Positions 1 to 8,151 of a DNA stretch of 64,000 nt are shown here, piece after piece. The notes under the pieces are model-generated. The model saw only the letters and a list, made by a program, of their open reading frames with translations, was not told the origin of the DNA and made no database searches. Each line of letters begins with the position of its first letter. The first letter of the stretch is position 1. The translations under genes were made by a program, and so were the position numbers. Source of the stretch: Streptomyces pseudovenezuelae. Its GTDB lineage: Bacteria; Actinomycetota; Actinomycetes; Streptomycetales; Streptomycetaceae. Location: assembly GCF_029892565.1 (NCBI RefSeq), contig NZ_JARXVH010000022.1:1-64000 (forward strand), in the 5' to 3' direction.

Positions 1-97
1 AAACGCCCGGTTACATTCCGAACCCGGAAGCTAAGCCTTACAGCGCCGATGGTACTGCAGGGGGGACCCTGTGGGAGAGTAGGACACCGCCGAACTC
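1..97 (+). rRNA. rrf: 5S ribosomal RNA, 3' part
   Basis: The first about 97 bases match the 3' four-fifths of an actinobacterial 5S rRNA. They contain the CCGAACCCGGAAGCTAAG segment and the closing GGGAGAGTAGGACACCGCCG segment. The 5' end lies outside the window, so an rRNA operon should run in from upstream. A strong terminator follows directly. Confidence 0.95.
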
Positions 98-104
98 CTT
101 TTAT

Positions 105-148
105 AGCTCCGGTTCTTGGGCATGCAGCCCAAGAACCGGAGCTTTTTT
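105..148 (+). terminator. rRNA operon terminator
   Basis: A perfect 16-bp inverted repeat (105-120 with 128-143) has a 7-base loop and is followed by a run of six T residues. This is a textbook intrinsic terminator placed 8 bases after the 5S rRNA. Confidence 0.95.
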
Positions 149-203
149 GTGTTGAGGTAGGGTCAGGGAGCATCGTTGGAACGTTCCCACAGGAGGCCCC
201 CGG

Positions 204-812
204 GTGGAGGTCCAGGAGACCCGTGTCCAGACGGAACGGGTGCTCACCATCCCCAACATCCTCAGCATGGCGCGGCTCGCTGGTGTGCCGCTCTTCCTGT
301 GGCTGATCCTGAGGCCCGAGTTCGGCGGTCCGCAGAGCGACGGCTGGGCGCTGCTGGTGCTCATGCTGAGCGGAGTCAGCGACTATCTGGACGGCAAGCT
401 GGCGCGGCGTTGGAACCAGATCAGCAGCCTTGGCCGGCTGCTCGATCCCGCGGCCGACCGGCTCTACATTCTCTCGACTTTGGTCGGTCTCACCTGGCGC
501 GAGATTCTGCCAATCTGGTTGACCGCTGCACTGCTGGCGCGCGAGCTGGTTCTCCTGGTGATGGTGGGCATCCTCAGGCGGCATGGCTATCCGCCGCCGC
601 AGGTGAACTTCCTGGGGAAGGCCGCCACCTTCAACCTGATGTACGCCTTCCCGCTGCTCCTGCTCAGTGACGGAAGTGGATGGATCTCGTCACTCGGTGC
701 TATTTTCGGATGGGCGTTCGCAGGATGGGGTACAACGCTGTATTGGTGGGCAGGAGTCCTCTACGTGGTACAAGTCCGCCGTCTGATCCGTGCGGACACC
801 ATGGCCGACTGA
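204..812 (+). CDS. CDP-alcohol phosphatidyltransferase family membrane enzyme
   Basis: The 202-residue protein should transfer a phosphatidyl group from CDP-diacylglycerol to an alcohol acceptor in the membrane. The family signature DG-x2-AR-x8-G-x3-D-x3-D is complete: D63, G64, A67, R68, G77, D81 and D85, the metal- and CDP-binding residues. Several hydrophobic helices follow. The GTG start at 204 has an AGGAGG ribosome site 7 bases upstream. Gene order matches M. tuberculosis pgsA2 (Rv1822), which precedes the same DUF881 cluster. The acceptor alcohol (glycerol phosphate, inositol phosphate or other) cannot be read from the sequence. Confidence 0.9.
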   Translation: MEVQETRVQTERVLTIPNILSMARLAGVPLFLWLILRPEFGGPQSDGWALLVLMLSGVSDYLDGKLARRWNQISSLGRLLDPAADRLYILSTLVGLTWREILPIWLTAALLARELVLLVMVGILRRHGYPPPQVNFLGKAATFNLMYAFPLLLLSDGSGWISSLGAIFGWAFAGWGTTLYWWAGVLYVVQVRRLIRADTMAD

Positions 813-924
813 ACCCGCCGTTTGGTGCTGGTCGTCGCTCGATGGCCCCCGGCGGAAAAGTGCGGGACAATCTGACGGGTGAAGTCGGCTAGACCGTCGT
901 CTCTTCGAGGAGGACGCTTCCGAC

Positions 925-3420
925 ATGAAGGCCGTCGTGATGGCCGGAGGTGAAGGCACACGCCTTCGCCCCATGACCTCAAGCATGCCCAAGCCACTCC
1001 TGCCAGTGGTCAACCGCCCGATCATGGAGCATGTGCTGAGGCTGCTCAAAAGGCACGGGCTGAACGAGACCGTCGTGACTGTCCAGTTCCTGGCCTCCTT
1101 GGTCAAGAACTACTTCGGTGACGGCGAGGAGCTCGGAATGGAGCTCTCCTATGCCAACGAGGAGAAGCCACTCGGTACCGCCGGGAGCGTCAAGAACGCT
1201 GAGGAAGCGTTGAAGGACGATGCCTTCGTCGTCATCTCCGGTGATGCCCTGACCGATTTCGACCTCACCGAGCTCATCAATTTCCACAAGGAAAAAGGTG
1301 CGCTCGTCACCGTGTGTCTGACGCGGGTACCGAATCCATTGGAATTCGGAATCACGATCGTCGACGAAGAAGGCAAGGTCGAGCGCTTCCTTGAGAAGCC
1401 GACCTGGGGACAGGTCTTCTCCGACACCGTGAACACGGGCATCTACGTCATGGAGCCCGAAGTCTTCGACTATGTCGAACCCGATGTGTCCGTCGACTGG
1501 TCCGGCGATGTCTTTCCGCAGTTGATGAAGGAAGGCAAGCCGATCTACGGCTATATCGCCGAGGGCTACTGGGAGGACGTCGGCACGCACGAGAGCTATG
1601 TGAAGGCCCAGGCCGATGTCCTGGAGGGCAAGGTCGACGTCGAGATCGATGGGTTCGAGCTCTCCCCGGGTGTCTGGGTGGCCGAGGGTGCGGAGGTGCA
1701 TCCCGATGCCGTTCTCCGTGGGCCGCTCTACATCGGCGACTACGCCAAGGTCGAGGCCGGTGCCGAGATCCGCGAGCACAGCGTCGTCGGTTCGAACGTC
1801 GTCGTGAAGTCCGGGGCCTTTCTGCACAAGGCCGTTGTGCACGACAACGTCTACGTCGGGCAGCACAGCAATCTGCGTGGCTGTGTCATTGGAAAGAACA
1901 CCGACATCATGCGGGCCGCTCGGATCGAGGACGGCGCGGTCATCGGTGACGAGTGTTTGATCGGTGAAGAATCGATCATCCAGGGGAATGTACGGGTCTA
2001 CCCGTTCAAGACCATCGAGGCCGGTGCCTTCGTCAACACCTCCGTCATCTGGGAGTCCAGAGGACAGGCGCATCTCTTCGGCGCGCGGGGGGTCTCCGGA
2101 ATCCTGAACGTGGAGATCACCCCCGAACTCGCCGTGCGCCTTGCCGGCGCCTACGCGACGACCCTGAAGAAGGGCTCGACCGTCACCACCGCGCGCGATC
2201 ACTCGCGTGGTGCTCGTGCGCTCAAGCGGGCGGTCATTTCCGCGCTGCAGGCCAGTGCCATCGACGTACGCGACCTGGAGAACGTACCGCTGCCCGTGGC
2301 CCGGCAGCAGACCGCTCGGGGTAGTGCCGGCGGGATCATGATCCGGACCACTCCCGGGGTGCCGGACTCTGTGGACATCATGTTCTTCGACGGGCGGGGA
2401 GCGGACCTGTCGCAGGGCGGTCAGCGGAAGCTGGACCGAGTGTTCGCGCGGCAGGAGTATCGGCGTGCGTTCCCCGGTGAGATCGGGGACCTGTACTTTC
2501 CGGCCAGCGTCTTCGACTCGTATACGGGTTCCTTGCTGCGGAACGTCGACACCACAGGGGTCGCCGAGTCCGGGCTGAAGGTCGTGGTCGACGCGTCGAA
2601 CGGTAGTGCCGGGCTTGTCCTGCCTAGCCTGCTCGGCAAGCTGGGTGTGGACTCGCTGACCATCAACCCGGGTCTGGACGAGTCCAGGCCTACGGAGACC
2701 GGGGATATCCGGCGGTCGGGGCTGGTGCGGCTCGGTGAGATCGTCGCGTCGTCGCGGGCCGCCTTCGGAGTGCGCTTCGACCCTGTCGGTGAACGGCTCT
2801 CGCTGGTCGACGAGAAGGGGCGGATCGTCGAGGACGACCGTGCGCTGCTCGTCATGCTCGACCTGGTGGCCGCGGAACGGCGCAGCGGCCGGGTGGCGCT
2901 GCCGGTGACCACGACGAGGATCGCCGAGCAGGTGGCGGCGTACCACGGCACGCAGGTGGAGTGGACGACGACCTCGCCCGACGACCTGACCCGGGTGGGA
3001 CGCGACGAGACGACCATCTTCGGGGGCGACGGCAAGGGCGGCTTCATCGTCCCGGAGTTCAGCAGTGTCTTCGACGGTACGGCGGCTTTCGTACGGTTGA
3101 TCGGGCTGGTGGCGCGGACGCAGCTCACGCTCAGCCAGATCGACGCGCGGATTCCGCGGGCGCATGTCCTGAAGCGGGATCTGGCGACTCCGTGGGCGGT
3201 CAAGGGACTTGTGATGCGTCGGGTCGTCGAGGCGGCCGGAGAGCGCTTCGTGGACACCACCGACGGTGTGCGCGTGGTGGAGACCGACGGGCGCTGGGTG
3301 ATGGTGCTGCCGGACCCGGCCGAGGCGGTCACCCATCTGTGGGCCGAGGGGCCGGACGACGCGTCCGCCCAGGCGCTGCTCGACGAGTGGTCGGCGGTCG
3401 TGGACAGCGCCGGTCGCTGA
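925..3420 (+). CDS. Mannose-1-phosphate guanylyltransferase-like protein fused to a degenerate phosphomannomutase module
   Basis: This is an 831-residue fusion. Residues 1-235 are a nucleotidyltransferase with the start MKAVVMAGGEGTRLRPMT and the SMPKPLLPV loop, typical of sugar-1-phosphate nucleotidyltransferases. Residues about 245-365 are left-handed beta-helix hexapeptide repeats. Residues about 375-831 resemble phosphomannomutase/phosphoglucomutase. The mutase half lacks its key loops. The phosphoserine loop (TASHNP in active enzymes) is TTPGVP at 475-480, the metal loop (DGDGDR) is DPVGER at 619-624, and the sugar loop (GExSGH) is replaced around 700-706. The first half is probably active in making an NDP-sugar, and the second is probably a pseudoenzyme or sensor. 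A GAGGAGG site lies about 11 bases before the ATG. Confidence 0.88.
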   Translation: MKAVVMAGGEGTRLRPMTSSMPKPLLPVVNRPIMEHVLRLLKRHGLNETVVTVQFLASLVKNYFGDGEELGMELSYANEEKPLGTAGSVKNAEEALKDDAFVVISGDALTDFDLTELINFHKEKGALVTVCLTRVPNPLEFGITIVDEEGKVERFLEKPTWGQVFSDTVNTGIYVMEPEVFDYVEPDVSVDWSGDVFPQLMKEGKPIYGYIAEGYWEDVGTHESYVKAQADVLEGKVDVEIDGFELSPGVWVAEGAEVHPDAVLRGPLYIGDYAKVEAGAEIREHSVVGSNVVVKSGAFLHKAVVHDNVYVGQHSNLRGCVIGKNTDIMRAARIEDGAVIGDECLIGEESIIQGNVRVYPFKTIEAGAFVNTSVIWESRGQAHLFGARGVSGILNVEITPELAVRLAGAYATTLKKGSTVTTARDHSRGARALKRAVISALQASAIDVRDLENVPLPVARQQTARGSAGGIMIRTTPGVPDSVDIMFFDGRGADLSQGGQRKLDRVFARQEYRRAFPGEIGDLYFPASVFDSYTGSLLRNVDTTGVAESGLKVVVDASNGSAGLVLPSLLGKLGVDSLTINPGLDESRPTETGDIRRSGLVRLGEIVASSRAAFGVRFDPVGERLSLVDEKGRIVEDDRALLVMLDLVAAERRSGRVALPVTTTRIAEQVAAYHGTQVEWTTTSPDDLTRVGRDETTIFGGDGKGGFIVPEFSSVFDGTAAFVRLIGLVARTQLTLSQIDARIPRAHVLKRDLATPWAVKGLVMRRVVEAAGERFVDTTDGVRVVETDGRWVMVLPDPAEAVTHLWAEGPDDASAQALLDEWSAVVDSAGR

Positions 3421-3518
3421 AAGGCGCGGCACGCGTGCGTGCCGGACATGTGTCCTCAAGGGGGCCTGTCCGGCACGCCGGTGGGGCCATTCGGAGGTAG
3501 TGGCCACGACGTGCGACG

Positions 3519-4433
3519 ATGTGCGGCATGCCGCAGCAGCCCCCCGTTCGGAGGACACCCACGCGCCCTTCGCGTCCGGACGCGTCCATGTCGCTGCTCA
3601 CCAACGTCATGGATCACAGCCTCGACGACGGCTATGCCGAGGCGGCCGAACGGAAGAAGGCCGCGGGGGCCGGCGGTATGCCCAAGACCCTCCGCGCCAG
3701 GCTGGGTCTCGCCGCCGGGTTGGTGCTCGCGGCGCTCGTCGTCACCGTGGGTGCGGCACAGGCGCGCGTGGCGGCTCCCGTCGTCGCCAAGGAGCGCGAG
3801 GAACTGATCGACCGTATTGACCGTGAGACCGACACGGCCGACAAGCTGGAGGGCTCCGTCGACAAGCTGCGCGACGACGTGGGCGATCGGCAGCGGGAGG
3901 CCCTCAAGAAGAGCGGCGGCGAGGACCAGTCGGAGCTCGTGGCCATTCTGTCGGGCGCGGTCGCCGTCCACGGTCCGGGCGTGAAGCTCGTCGTGAACGA
4001 CGCCAAGGAAGCCACCACCGGCGGTGACGGCAACCCGCGCGAGACCAACGGTTTCTCGGACACGGGGCGCGTGCGCGACCGGGACATGCAGCGCGTGATC
4101 AACGGGCTGTGGGAGTCCGGGGCCGAGGCGGTCTCCATCAACGGACAGCGGCTTACGGCGCTGTCCGCGATCAGGGCCGCGGGTGACGCGATACTGGTCG
4201 ACAACAAGCCACTGGTTCCGCCGTATACGGTGCTCGCCGTGGGGGACGGCAAGCGGTTGAGCACCAGGTTCCAGAACAGTGCCGACGGGCTGTATCTGCA
4301 TGCCCTGCAGGAGAACTACGGCATCAGGACCGCCATCTCCACCGAGGACGACGTCCGGTTGCCCGTCGCACCGAGTGTGACCGTACGTACCGCACAGCCG
4401 AATACCGAGAAAAATGAGAAGGGCACATCGTGA
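3519..4433 (+). CDS. DUF881 membrane protein (first paralogue)
   Basis: The product is up to 304 residues, with one transmembrane helix near 61-82, a charged coiled-coil stretch near 90-130, and a DUF881 extracytoplasmic domain that includes the conserved ING(Q)RLTA segment. The start is uncertain. ATG codons at 3519, 3528 and 3588 (MSLLTNV) are in frame and none has an ideal ribosome site. The DUF881 / small basic protein / DUF881 trio is conserved in actinobacteria next to pgsA2 and garA and is thought to be linked to the cell envelope or division. The exact function is unknown. The stop overlaps the next start by four bases. Confidence 0.85.
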   Translation: MCGMPQQPPVRRTPTRPSRPDASMSLLTNVMDHSLDDGYAEAAERKKAAGAGGMPKTLRARLGLAAGLVLAALVVTVGAAQARVAAPVVAKEREELIDRIDRETDTADKLEGSVDKLRDDVGDRQREALKKSGGEDQSELVAILSGAVAVHGPGVKLVVNDAKEATTGGDGNPRETNGFSDTGRVRDRDMQRVINGLWESGAEAVSINGQRLTALSAIRAAGDAILVDNKPLVPPYTVLAVGDGKRLSTRFQNSADGLYLHALQENYGIRTAISTEDDVRLPVAPSVTVRTAQPNTEKNEKGTS

Positions 4434-4762
4434 TCGCCGTACTGGGCCTCGTCGTGGGAGTCGTGGCCGGCATCTTGGTCCGGCCCGAGGTTCCGGCGGT
4501 CGTCGAGCCTTATCTGCCGATCGCCGTCGTGGCGGCGCTGGACGCCGTGTTCGGCGGCCTGCGGGCCATGCTCGACGGCATCTTCGACGACAAGGTCTTC
4601 GTGGTGTCGTTCCTGTCCAACGTGGTCGTGGCCGCGCTGATCGTGTTCCTGGGCGACAAGTTGGGCGTGGGCGCCCAGCTGTCGACCGGCGTCGTCGTGG
4701 TCCTGGGGATCCGGATCTTCTCCAACGCCGCGGCGATCCGCCGGCACGTCTTCCGGGCGTGA
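4430..4762 (+). CDS. sbp: Small basic protein (DUF1290, Sbp family)
   Basis: A 110-residue, mostly hydrophobic protein with about three membrane helices and a short basic C-terminus (IRRHVFRA), the hallmark of DUF1290. GTG at 4430 overlaps the upstream TGA as GTGA, so translation is coupled to the first DUF881 gene. The family sits between two DUF881 genes in most actinobacteria. Its biochemical role is not known. Confidence 0.9.
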   Translation: MIAVLGLVVGVVAGILVRPEVPAVVEPYLPIAVVAALDAVFGGLRAMLDGIFDDKVFVVSFLSNVVVAALIVFLGDKLGVGAQLSTGVVVVLGIRIFSNAAAIRRHVFRA

Positions 4763-4767
4763 GGCCG

Positions 4768-5607
4768 ATGAGCGAGAACGAAGAGACACCCGAGAACAGG
4801 TTGCGCAAGGAACTGCCCGAAGAGGTGGAGGCGCCCGCGACGGCCGCCGAGGGCGCGGAGAAGTCCTCCGAGCCGACTCCGGGGCTCACCGGGCGGCAGC
4901 GGCTGGCGAAGGGTGTGTGGCCGCCGCGCGTCACCCGGGCCCAACTCATCGTCGCCGTACTGCTGTTCGGGCTCGGCTTCGGGCTGGCCGTGCAGGTCGC
5001 CTCGAACAGCGACAGTGACAGTGCCCTGCGCGGCGCACGTCAGGAAGATCTCGTTCGCATCCTTGATGAACTGGACGACCGTACACAGCGTCTTGAGGAC
5101 GAGAAGCAGGGACTGGAGAAGCAGCGCGACGAGCTGGAGAACAGCTCCGACCAGGCTGAGGAGGCCCGCAAGCAGACCGTCGAGAAGGAGGGGCAACTCG
5201 GCATTCTGGCGGGCACGGTGGCCGCGCAGGGACCTGGCATCACGATGACCATCGACGACACGAAGGGGACGGTCGAGGCGGACATGCTGCTCGACGCGAT
5301 CCAGGAGCTGCGCGCGGCCGGCGCGGAGGCGATCCAGGTGAACGGCGTACGGGTCGTCGCCGGCACCTACCTCACGGACTCCGACAAGAGCGTGAGCGTC
5401 GACGGGAACAAGATCAACGCGCCCTATCGTTTCAAGGTCATCGGCAAGCCGGAGGACCTGGAGCCGGCGCTCAACATCCCTGGAGGCGTGGTGCAGACTC
5501 TTGAGAAGGAGCAGGCCACCGTTACCGTCGAGCGGTCGAACAAGATCGTCGTGGACGCCTTGCGAGCGGCGAAGCAGCCTGACTACGCTCGGTCGTCCTC
5601 TCAGTGA
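4768..5607 (+). CDS. DUF881 membrane protein (second paralogue)
   Basis: The product is 279 residues when started at ATG 4768, five bases after the previous stop. It has an acidic cytoplasmic N-terminus, a transmembrane helix at about 58-77, a strongly predicted coiled coil at about 93-140 (repeated DELDDRTQRLEDEKQGLEKQ type sequence), and then the DUF881 domain with GTVAAQGPGITM and QVNGVRVVAGTY motifs shared with the first paralogue. It completes the membrane trio and probably forms a complex with its paralogue through the coiled coils. That last point is inference. Confidence 0.88.
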   Translation: MSENEETPENRLRKELPEEVEAPATAAEGAEKSSEPTPGLTGRQRLAKGVWPPRVTRAQLIVAVLLFGLGFGLAVQVASNSDSDSALRGARQEDLVRILDELDDRTQRLEDEKQGLEKQRDELENSSDQAEEARKQTVEKEGQLGILAGTVAAQGPGITMTIDDTKGTVEADMLLDAIQELRAAGAEAIQVNGVRVVAGTYLTDSDKSVSVDGNKINAPYRFKVIGKPEDLEPALNIPGGVVQTLEKEQATVTVERSNKIVVDALRAAKQPDYARSSSQ

Positions 5608-5797
5608 ACCGGCGGTGCATGGGGGCCGTCCGGCAGGGGCATGAGGTTGCGGGGGGTCGGCGCACCGAATGGGTGGTGCGTGGTGGAAACTGTCTGGTGG
5701 ATACGGACGTTGTGAGGATGTCCGGGTCGGCCGGTGTATGCAATCAGGGTTCGTCCTGCCCCACGGGCGGGTCTGTTTCGGTCAAGGGGAATCGCCC

Positions 5798-6574
5798 GTG
5801 AAGTTGTTTGCGAAGTTGTTCGGCAAGAGCGCGCGAGAGGGTAGCGACAATGCGAACGCGACCGCTCGCCATCGCGCACAGCCAGACGCGGAAGGCGAGC
5901 GTCCGCTGTTCCGAGACCAGGTGGGCGGTCAGGGCGGTGACGTTTCCGGAGGTCAGGGCGCGCCGTCTGTTGACCCTGCGGAGTCCGGCGGCATAGGTTT
6001 CGGGCAGCCGTCAACCTCAAGTACGGGTGGAGGGTTTTCCCCTATGTCGGCCCTGGTGTGTACGAGGTGCGGTAACCGCAACGCGGAGAACAGTCGCTTC
6101 TGTTCCAACTGCGGTGCGCCGTTGCGAGGCGGTGCCGAGCGGCCGTCCGAGACGACTTCGACGATCTCCATCTCCGGCCTTGAGGCGTACGACGCCGAGG
6201 TGACCGGACAGACGCAGATTCCGGCGCTCTCTCCCGAGGCGCAGGCGGCGGTGGACGCGCTGCCGCTGGGTTCCGCGCTCCTGGTCGTGCGCCGCGGCCC
6301 GAACTCGGGCAGCCGCTTCCTGCTGGACGGCGACCTGACCACGGCCGGGCGTCACCCGCAGAGCGACATCTTCCTGGACGACGTGACGGTCTCGCGCCGG
6401 CACGTGGAGTTCCGCCGCGCCGCGGACGGTTCGTTCACGGTGGCCGACGTGGGCAGCCTGAACGGTACGTACGTCAACCGCGAGCGGATCGACTCGGTCG
6501 CGCTCAACAATGGCGACGAGGTGCAGATCGGCAAGTACCGGCTGGTGTTCTACGCGAGCCAGCGAGGCTACTGA
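5798..6574 (+). CDS. garA: GarA/OdhI-type FHA-domain protein with added zinc ribbon
   Basis: Started at GTG 5798 (AAGGGGA site upstream) the protein has 258 residues. Residues 88-105 form a zinc ribbon (C88-x2-C91-x10-C102-x2-C105). Residues 118-121 are ETTS, the phospho-threonine motif of mycobacterial GarA and corynebacterial OdhI. Residues about 160-255 are the FHA domain, with GRHPQSDIFLDD, SRRH and GSLNGTYVNR. In mycobacteria and corynebacteria the protein, when not phosphorylated by Ser/Thr kinases, inhibits 2-oxoglutarate dehydrogenase, and the same role is likely. An internal ATG at 6044 has a strong GGAGGG site nine bases upstream and could give a shorter 176-residue form starting just before the zinc ribbon. 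Confidence 0.93.
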   Translation: MKLFAKLFGKSAREGSDNANATARHRAQPDAEGERPLFRDQVGGQGGDVSGGQGAPSVDPAESGGIGFGQPSTSSTGGGFSPMSALVCTRCGNRNAENSRFCSNCGAPLRGGAERPSETTSTISISGLEAYDAEVTGQTQIPALSPEAQAAVDALPLGSALLVVRRGPNSGSRFLLDGDLTTAGRHPQSDIFLDDVTVSRRHVEFRRAADGSFTVADVGSLNGTYVNRERIDSVALNNGDEVQIGKYRLVFYASQRGY

Positions 6575-6594
6575 CCCTCCCCCGGAGAAGGTCC

Positions 6595-7332
6595 ATGCTT
6601 CATACACCGAGCGGCGGGGCCGGACACGGCGTCGCCGCCGCGGACAGTGGACTGATGAGCATCGGCACGGTGCTGAACGTGCTGCGCGACGAGTTCCCCG
6701 AAGTCACCATCTCCAAGATCCGTTTCCTGGAGTCGGAGGGGCTCATCGAGCCGCAGCGGACCCCCTCGGGGTACCGCAAGTTCAGCCCCGGTGACGTCGA
6801 GCGCCTCGGTCACGTCCTGAGGATGCAGCGGGACCACTATCTGCCGCTCAAGGTCATCCGCGAGCACCTGGACGCAATGGAGCGCGGCGAGGCCGTGCTT
6901 CTGCCTGCTGTGGGGCGCCAGCGGGACGGTGAGACCGTCCTGGAGGTCCCCGAGGGGCCCACGGCGGCCCGGATCGGCCGGGACGAGCTGCTGGCGGCGG
7001 CCGGCATCGGCGAGCAGGAGCTCGAGGAGTGGGAGTCGTACGGGCTCGTCGGGCCGTTGCCGGACGGGGCGTACGACGCGGAGGCGGCCACCGTGGCCGT
7101 CCTCGTCGTCGAGCTGGGCCGGTTCGGGATCGAACCGCGCCACCTTCGGGTGATGAAGGCGGCCGCCGATCGCGAGGCCGGGCTCGTGGACCAGGTGGTG
7201 GCCCCGCTGAAGCGCCATCGCAATCCGCAGACCAGGGCCCACGCGGAGGCCCGTACGAAGGAGCTGGCGGCGCTCACCGTACGGCTGCACGCCGCGCTCG
7301 TGCAGACCGCGCTGGGCGTGCGCCTGCCCTGA
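6595..7332 (+). CDS. ftsR: MerR-family transcriptional regulator, FtsR-like
   Basis: The 245-residue protein has a MerR winged helix near residues 22-95 (SIGTVLNVLRDEFPEVTISK, FLESEGLIEP, SGYRKFS). A long helical region and a C-terminal effector-like part follow. It starts 20 bases after the FHA gene with a GGAGAAGG site. The order FHA, MerR, DUF151, MerR is the same as Rv1827-Rv1830 in M. tuberculosis and odhI-ftsR in C. glutamicum, where this regulator (FtsR) activates ftsZ. I infer that it controls cell division genes here. Confidence 0.88.
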   Translation: MLHTPSGGAGHGVAAADSGLMSIGTVLNVLRDEFPEVTISKIRFLESEGLIEPQRTPSGYRKFSPGDVERLGHVLRMQRDHYLPLKVIREHLDAMERGEAVLLPAVGRQRDGETVLEVPEGPTAARIGRDELLAAAGIGEQELEEWESYGLVGPLPDGAYDAEAATVAVLVVELGRFGIEPRHLRVMKAAADREAGLVDQVVAPLKRHRNPQTRAHAEARTKELAALTVRLHAALVQTALGVRLP

Positions 7333-7405
7333 GCCGGGCGCCCGCGCGGCGGCCGGATCATCCCCCCGTTCCCTGCCCGACTACCCAAACGTCCCGGGCA
7401 CGTCC

Positions 7406-7418
7406 TAGGGTTGCTGTG
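7406..7418 (+). promoter_or_regulatory. Extended -10 of a leaderless promoter
   Basis: TAGGGT at 7406-7411 lies exactly seven bases before the GTG start at 7418, and no ribosome site is present. This spacing suggests that transcription starts at the G of the start codon. Confidence 0.55.
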
Positions 7419-7891
7419 TGAACGAGCTCGATGTCGTAGGTGTCCGGGTCGAAATGCCCTCCAACCAACCGATCGTGCTCCTGCGTGAAGTGGGAGGCGA
7501 CCGCTACCTCCCCATCTGGATCGGGCCGGGCGAGGCGACGGCGATCGCCTTCGCCCAGCAGGGCATGGCCCCCGCACGACCGCTGACCCACGACCTGTTC
7601 AAGGACGTGCTGGAGGCCGTCGGCCAGGAGCTCACCGAAGTGCGCATCACGGATCTGCGTGAGGGCGTCTTCTACGCCGAACTGGTCTTCGCCAGCGGGG
7701 TCGAGGTGAGCGCGCGCCCGTCCGACGCCATAGCGCTGGCGCTGCGCACGGGGACGCCGATCTACGGCAGCGACGGGGTGCTCGACGACGCCGGTATCGC
7801 GATCCCGGACGAGCAGGAGGACGAGGTGGAGAAGTTCCGCGAGTTCCTCGACCAGATCTCACCCGAGGACTTCGGCACCAGCAGCCAGTGA
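7418..7891 (+). CDS. Bifunctional nuclease family protein (DUF151)
   Basis: A 157-residue DUF151 protein with the family core VVGVRVEMPSNQPIVLL, LPIWIGPGEATAIA and the conserved PSDAIALALRTGTPIY near residue 110, where the DA(I)ALA motif forms the fold's centre. Acidic residues fill the C-terminus. Family members have been reported to have DNase/RNase activity, but the physiological role is unclear. It lies between the two MerR regulators, as Rv1829 does in mycobacteria. The GTG start at 7418 appears leaderless. Confidence 0.9.
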   Translation: MNELDVVGVRVEMPSNQPIVLLREVGGDRYLPIWIGPGEATAIAFAQQGMAPARPLTHDLFKDVLEAVGQELTEVRITDLREGVFYAELVFASGVEVSARPSDAIALALRTGTPIYGSDGVLDDAGIAIPDEQEDEVEKFREFLDQISPEDFGTSSQ

Positions 7892-8065
7892 GTCGGGGCT
7901 GGCCCCGTGGACTCGCGGTCCGTGTGGCGCCGGTCCACGGTCGGTCACAACCGAAATGCCGGCATTTGCCAGCGGCTACTGAGAGCGTCCTGAAGCCCGC
8001 TCGGAGCACATTCGGCTAGCCTTTCCCCGCGGATGGGTGCGGGAAACCACTCCTAGGGTGATTAT

Positions 8066-8083
8066 CACTCGGCGTGCCGAGTG
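8066..8083. promoter_or_regulatory. Perfect 18-bp palindrome, candidate operator
   Basis: The palindrome CACTCGGC-GT-GCCGAGTG lies upstream of the second MerR gene. It overlaps the likely start of a promoter with TAGGGT at 8054-8059. It is also centred about 53 bases upstream of the start predicted from a second promoter, TTGACG (8093-8098), 17 bases, TACCGT (8116-8121). MerR regulators bind such dyads, so autoregulation is plausible. Confidence 0.6.
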
Positions 8084-8092
8084 TGGCGATCG

Positions 8093-8121
8093 TTGACGCA
8101 CCCCTGGTGACTGCCTACCGT
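8093..8121 (+). promoter_or_regulatory. Sigma-70-type promoter for the McdR/ResR-like gene
   Basis: TTGACG (-35) and TACCGT (-10) are separated by exactly 17 bases. The predicted start is near 8128, giving a short leader before the GTG at 8152. Confidence 0.6.
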
Positions 8122-8151
8122 CGAGAAGGCAGGTCAAGGACGGAGGTCGGC

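Noticed and set aside
979..3558. Long open frame on the minus strand opposite the nucleotidyltransferase gene
   Set aside because: It is the antisense shadow of a high-GC gene: composition is Arg/Pro/His-rich, no domain is readable and no ribosome site supports it. Similar antisense frames opposite gcvP, the permease and lnt were rejected for the same reason.
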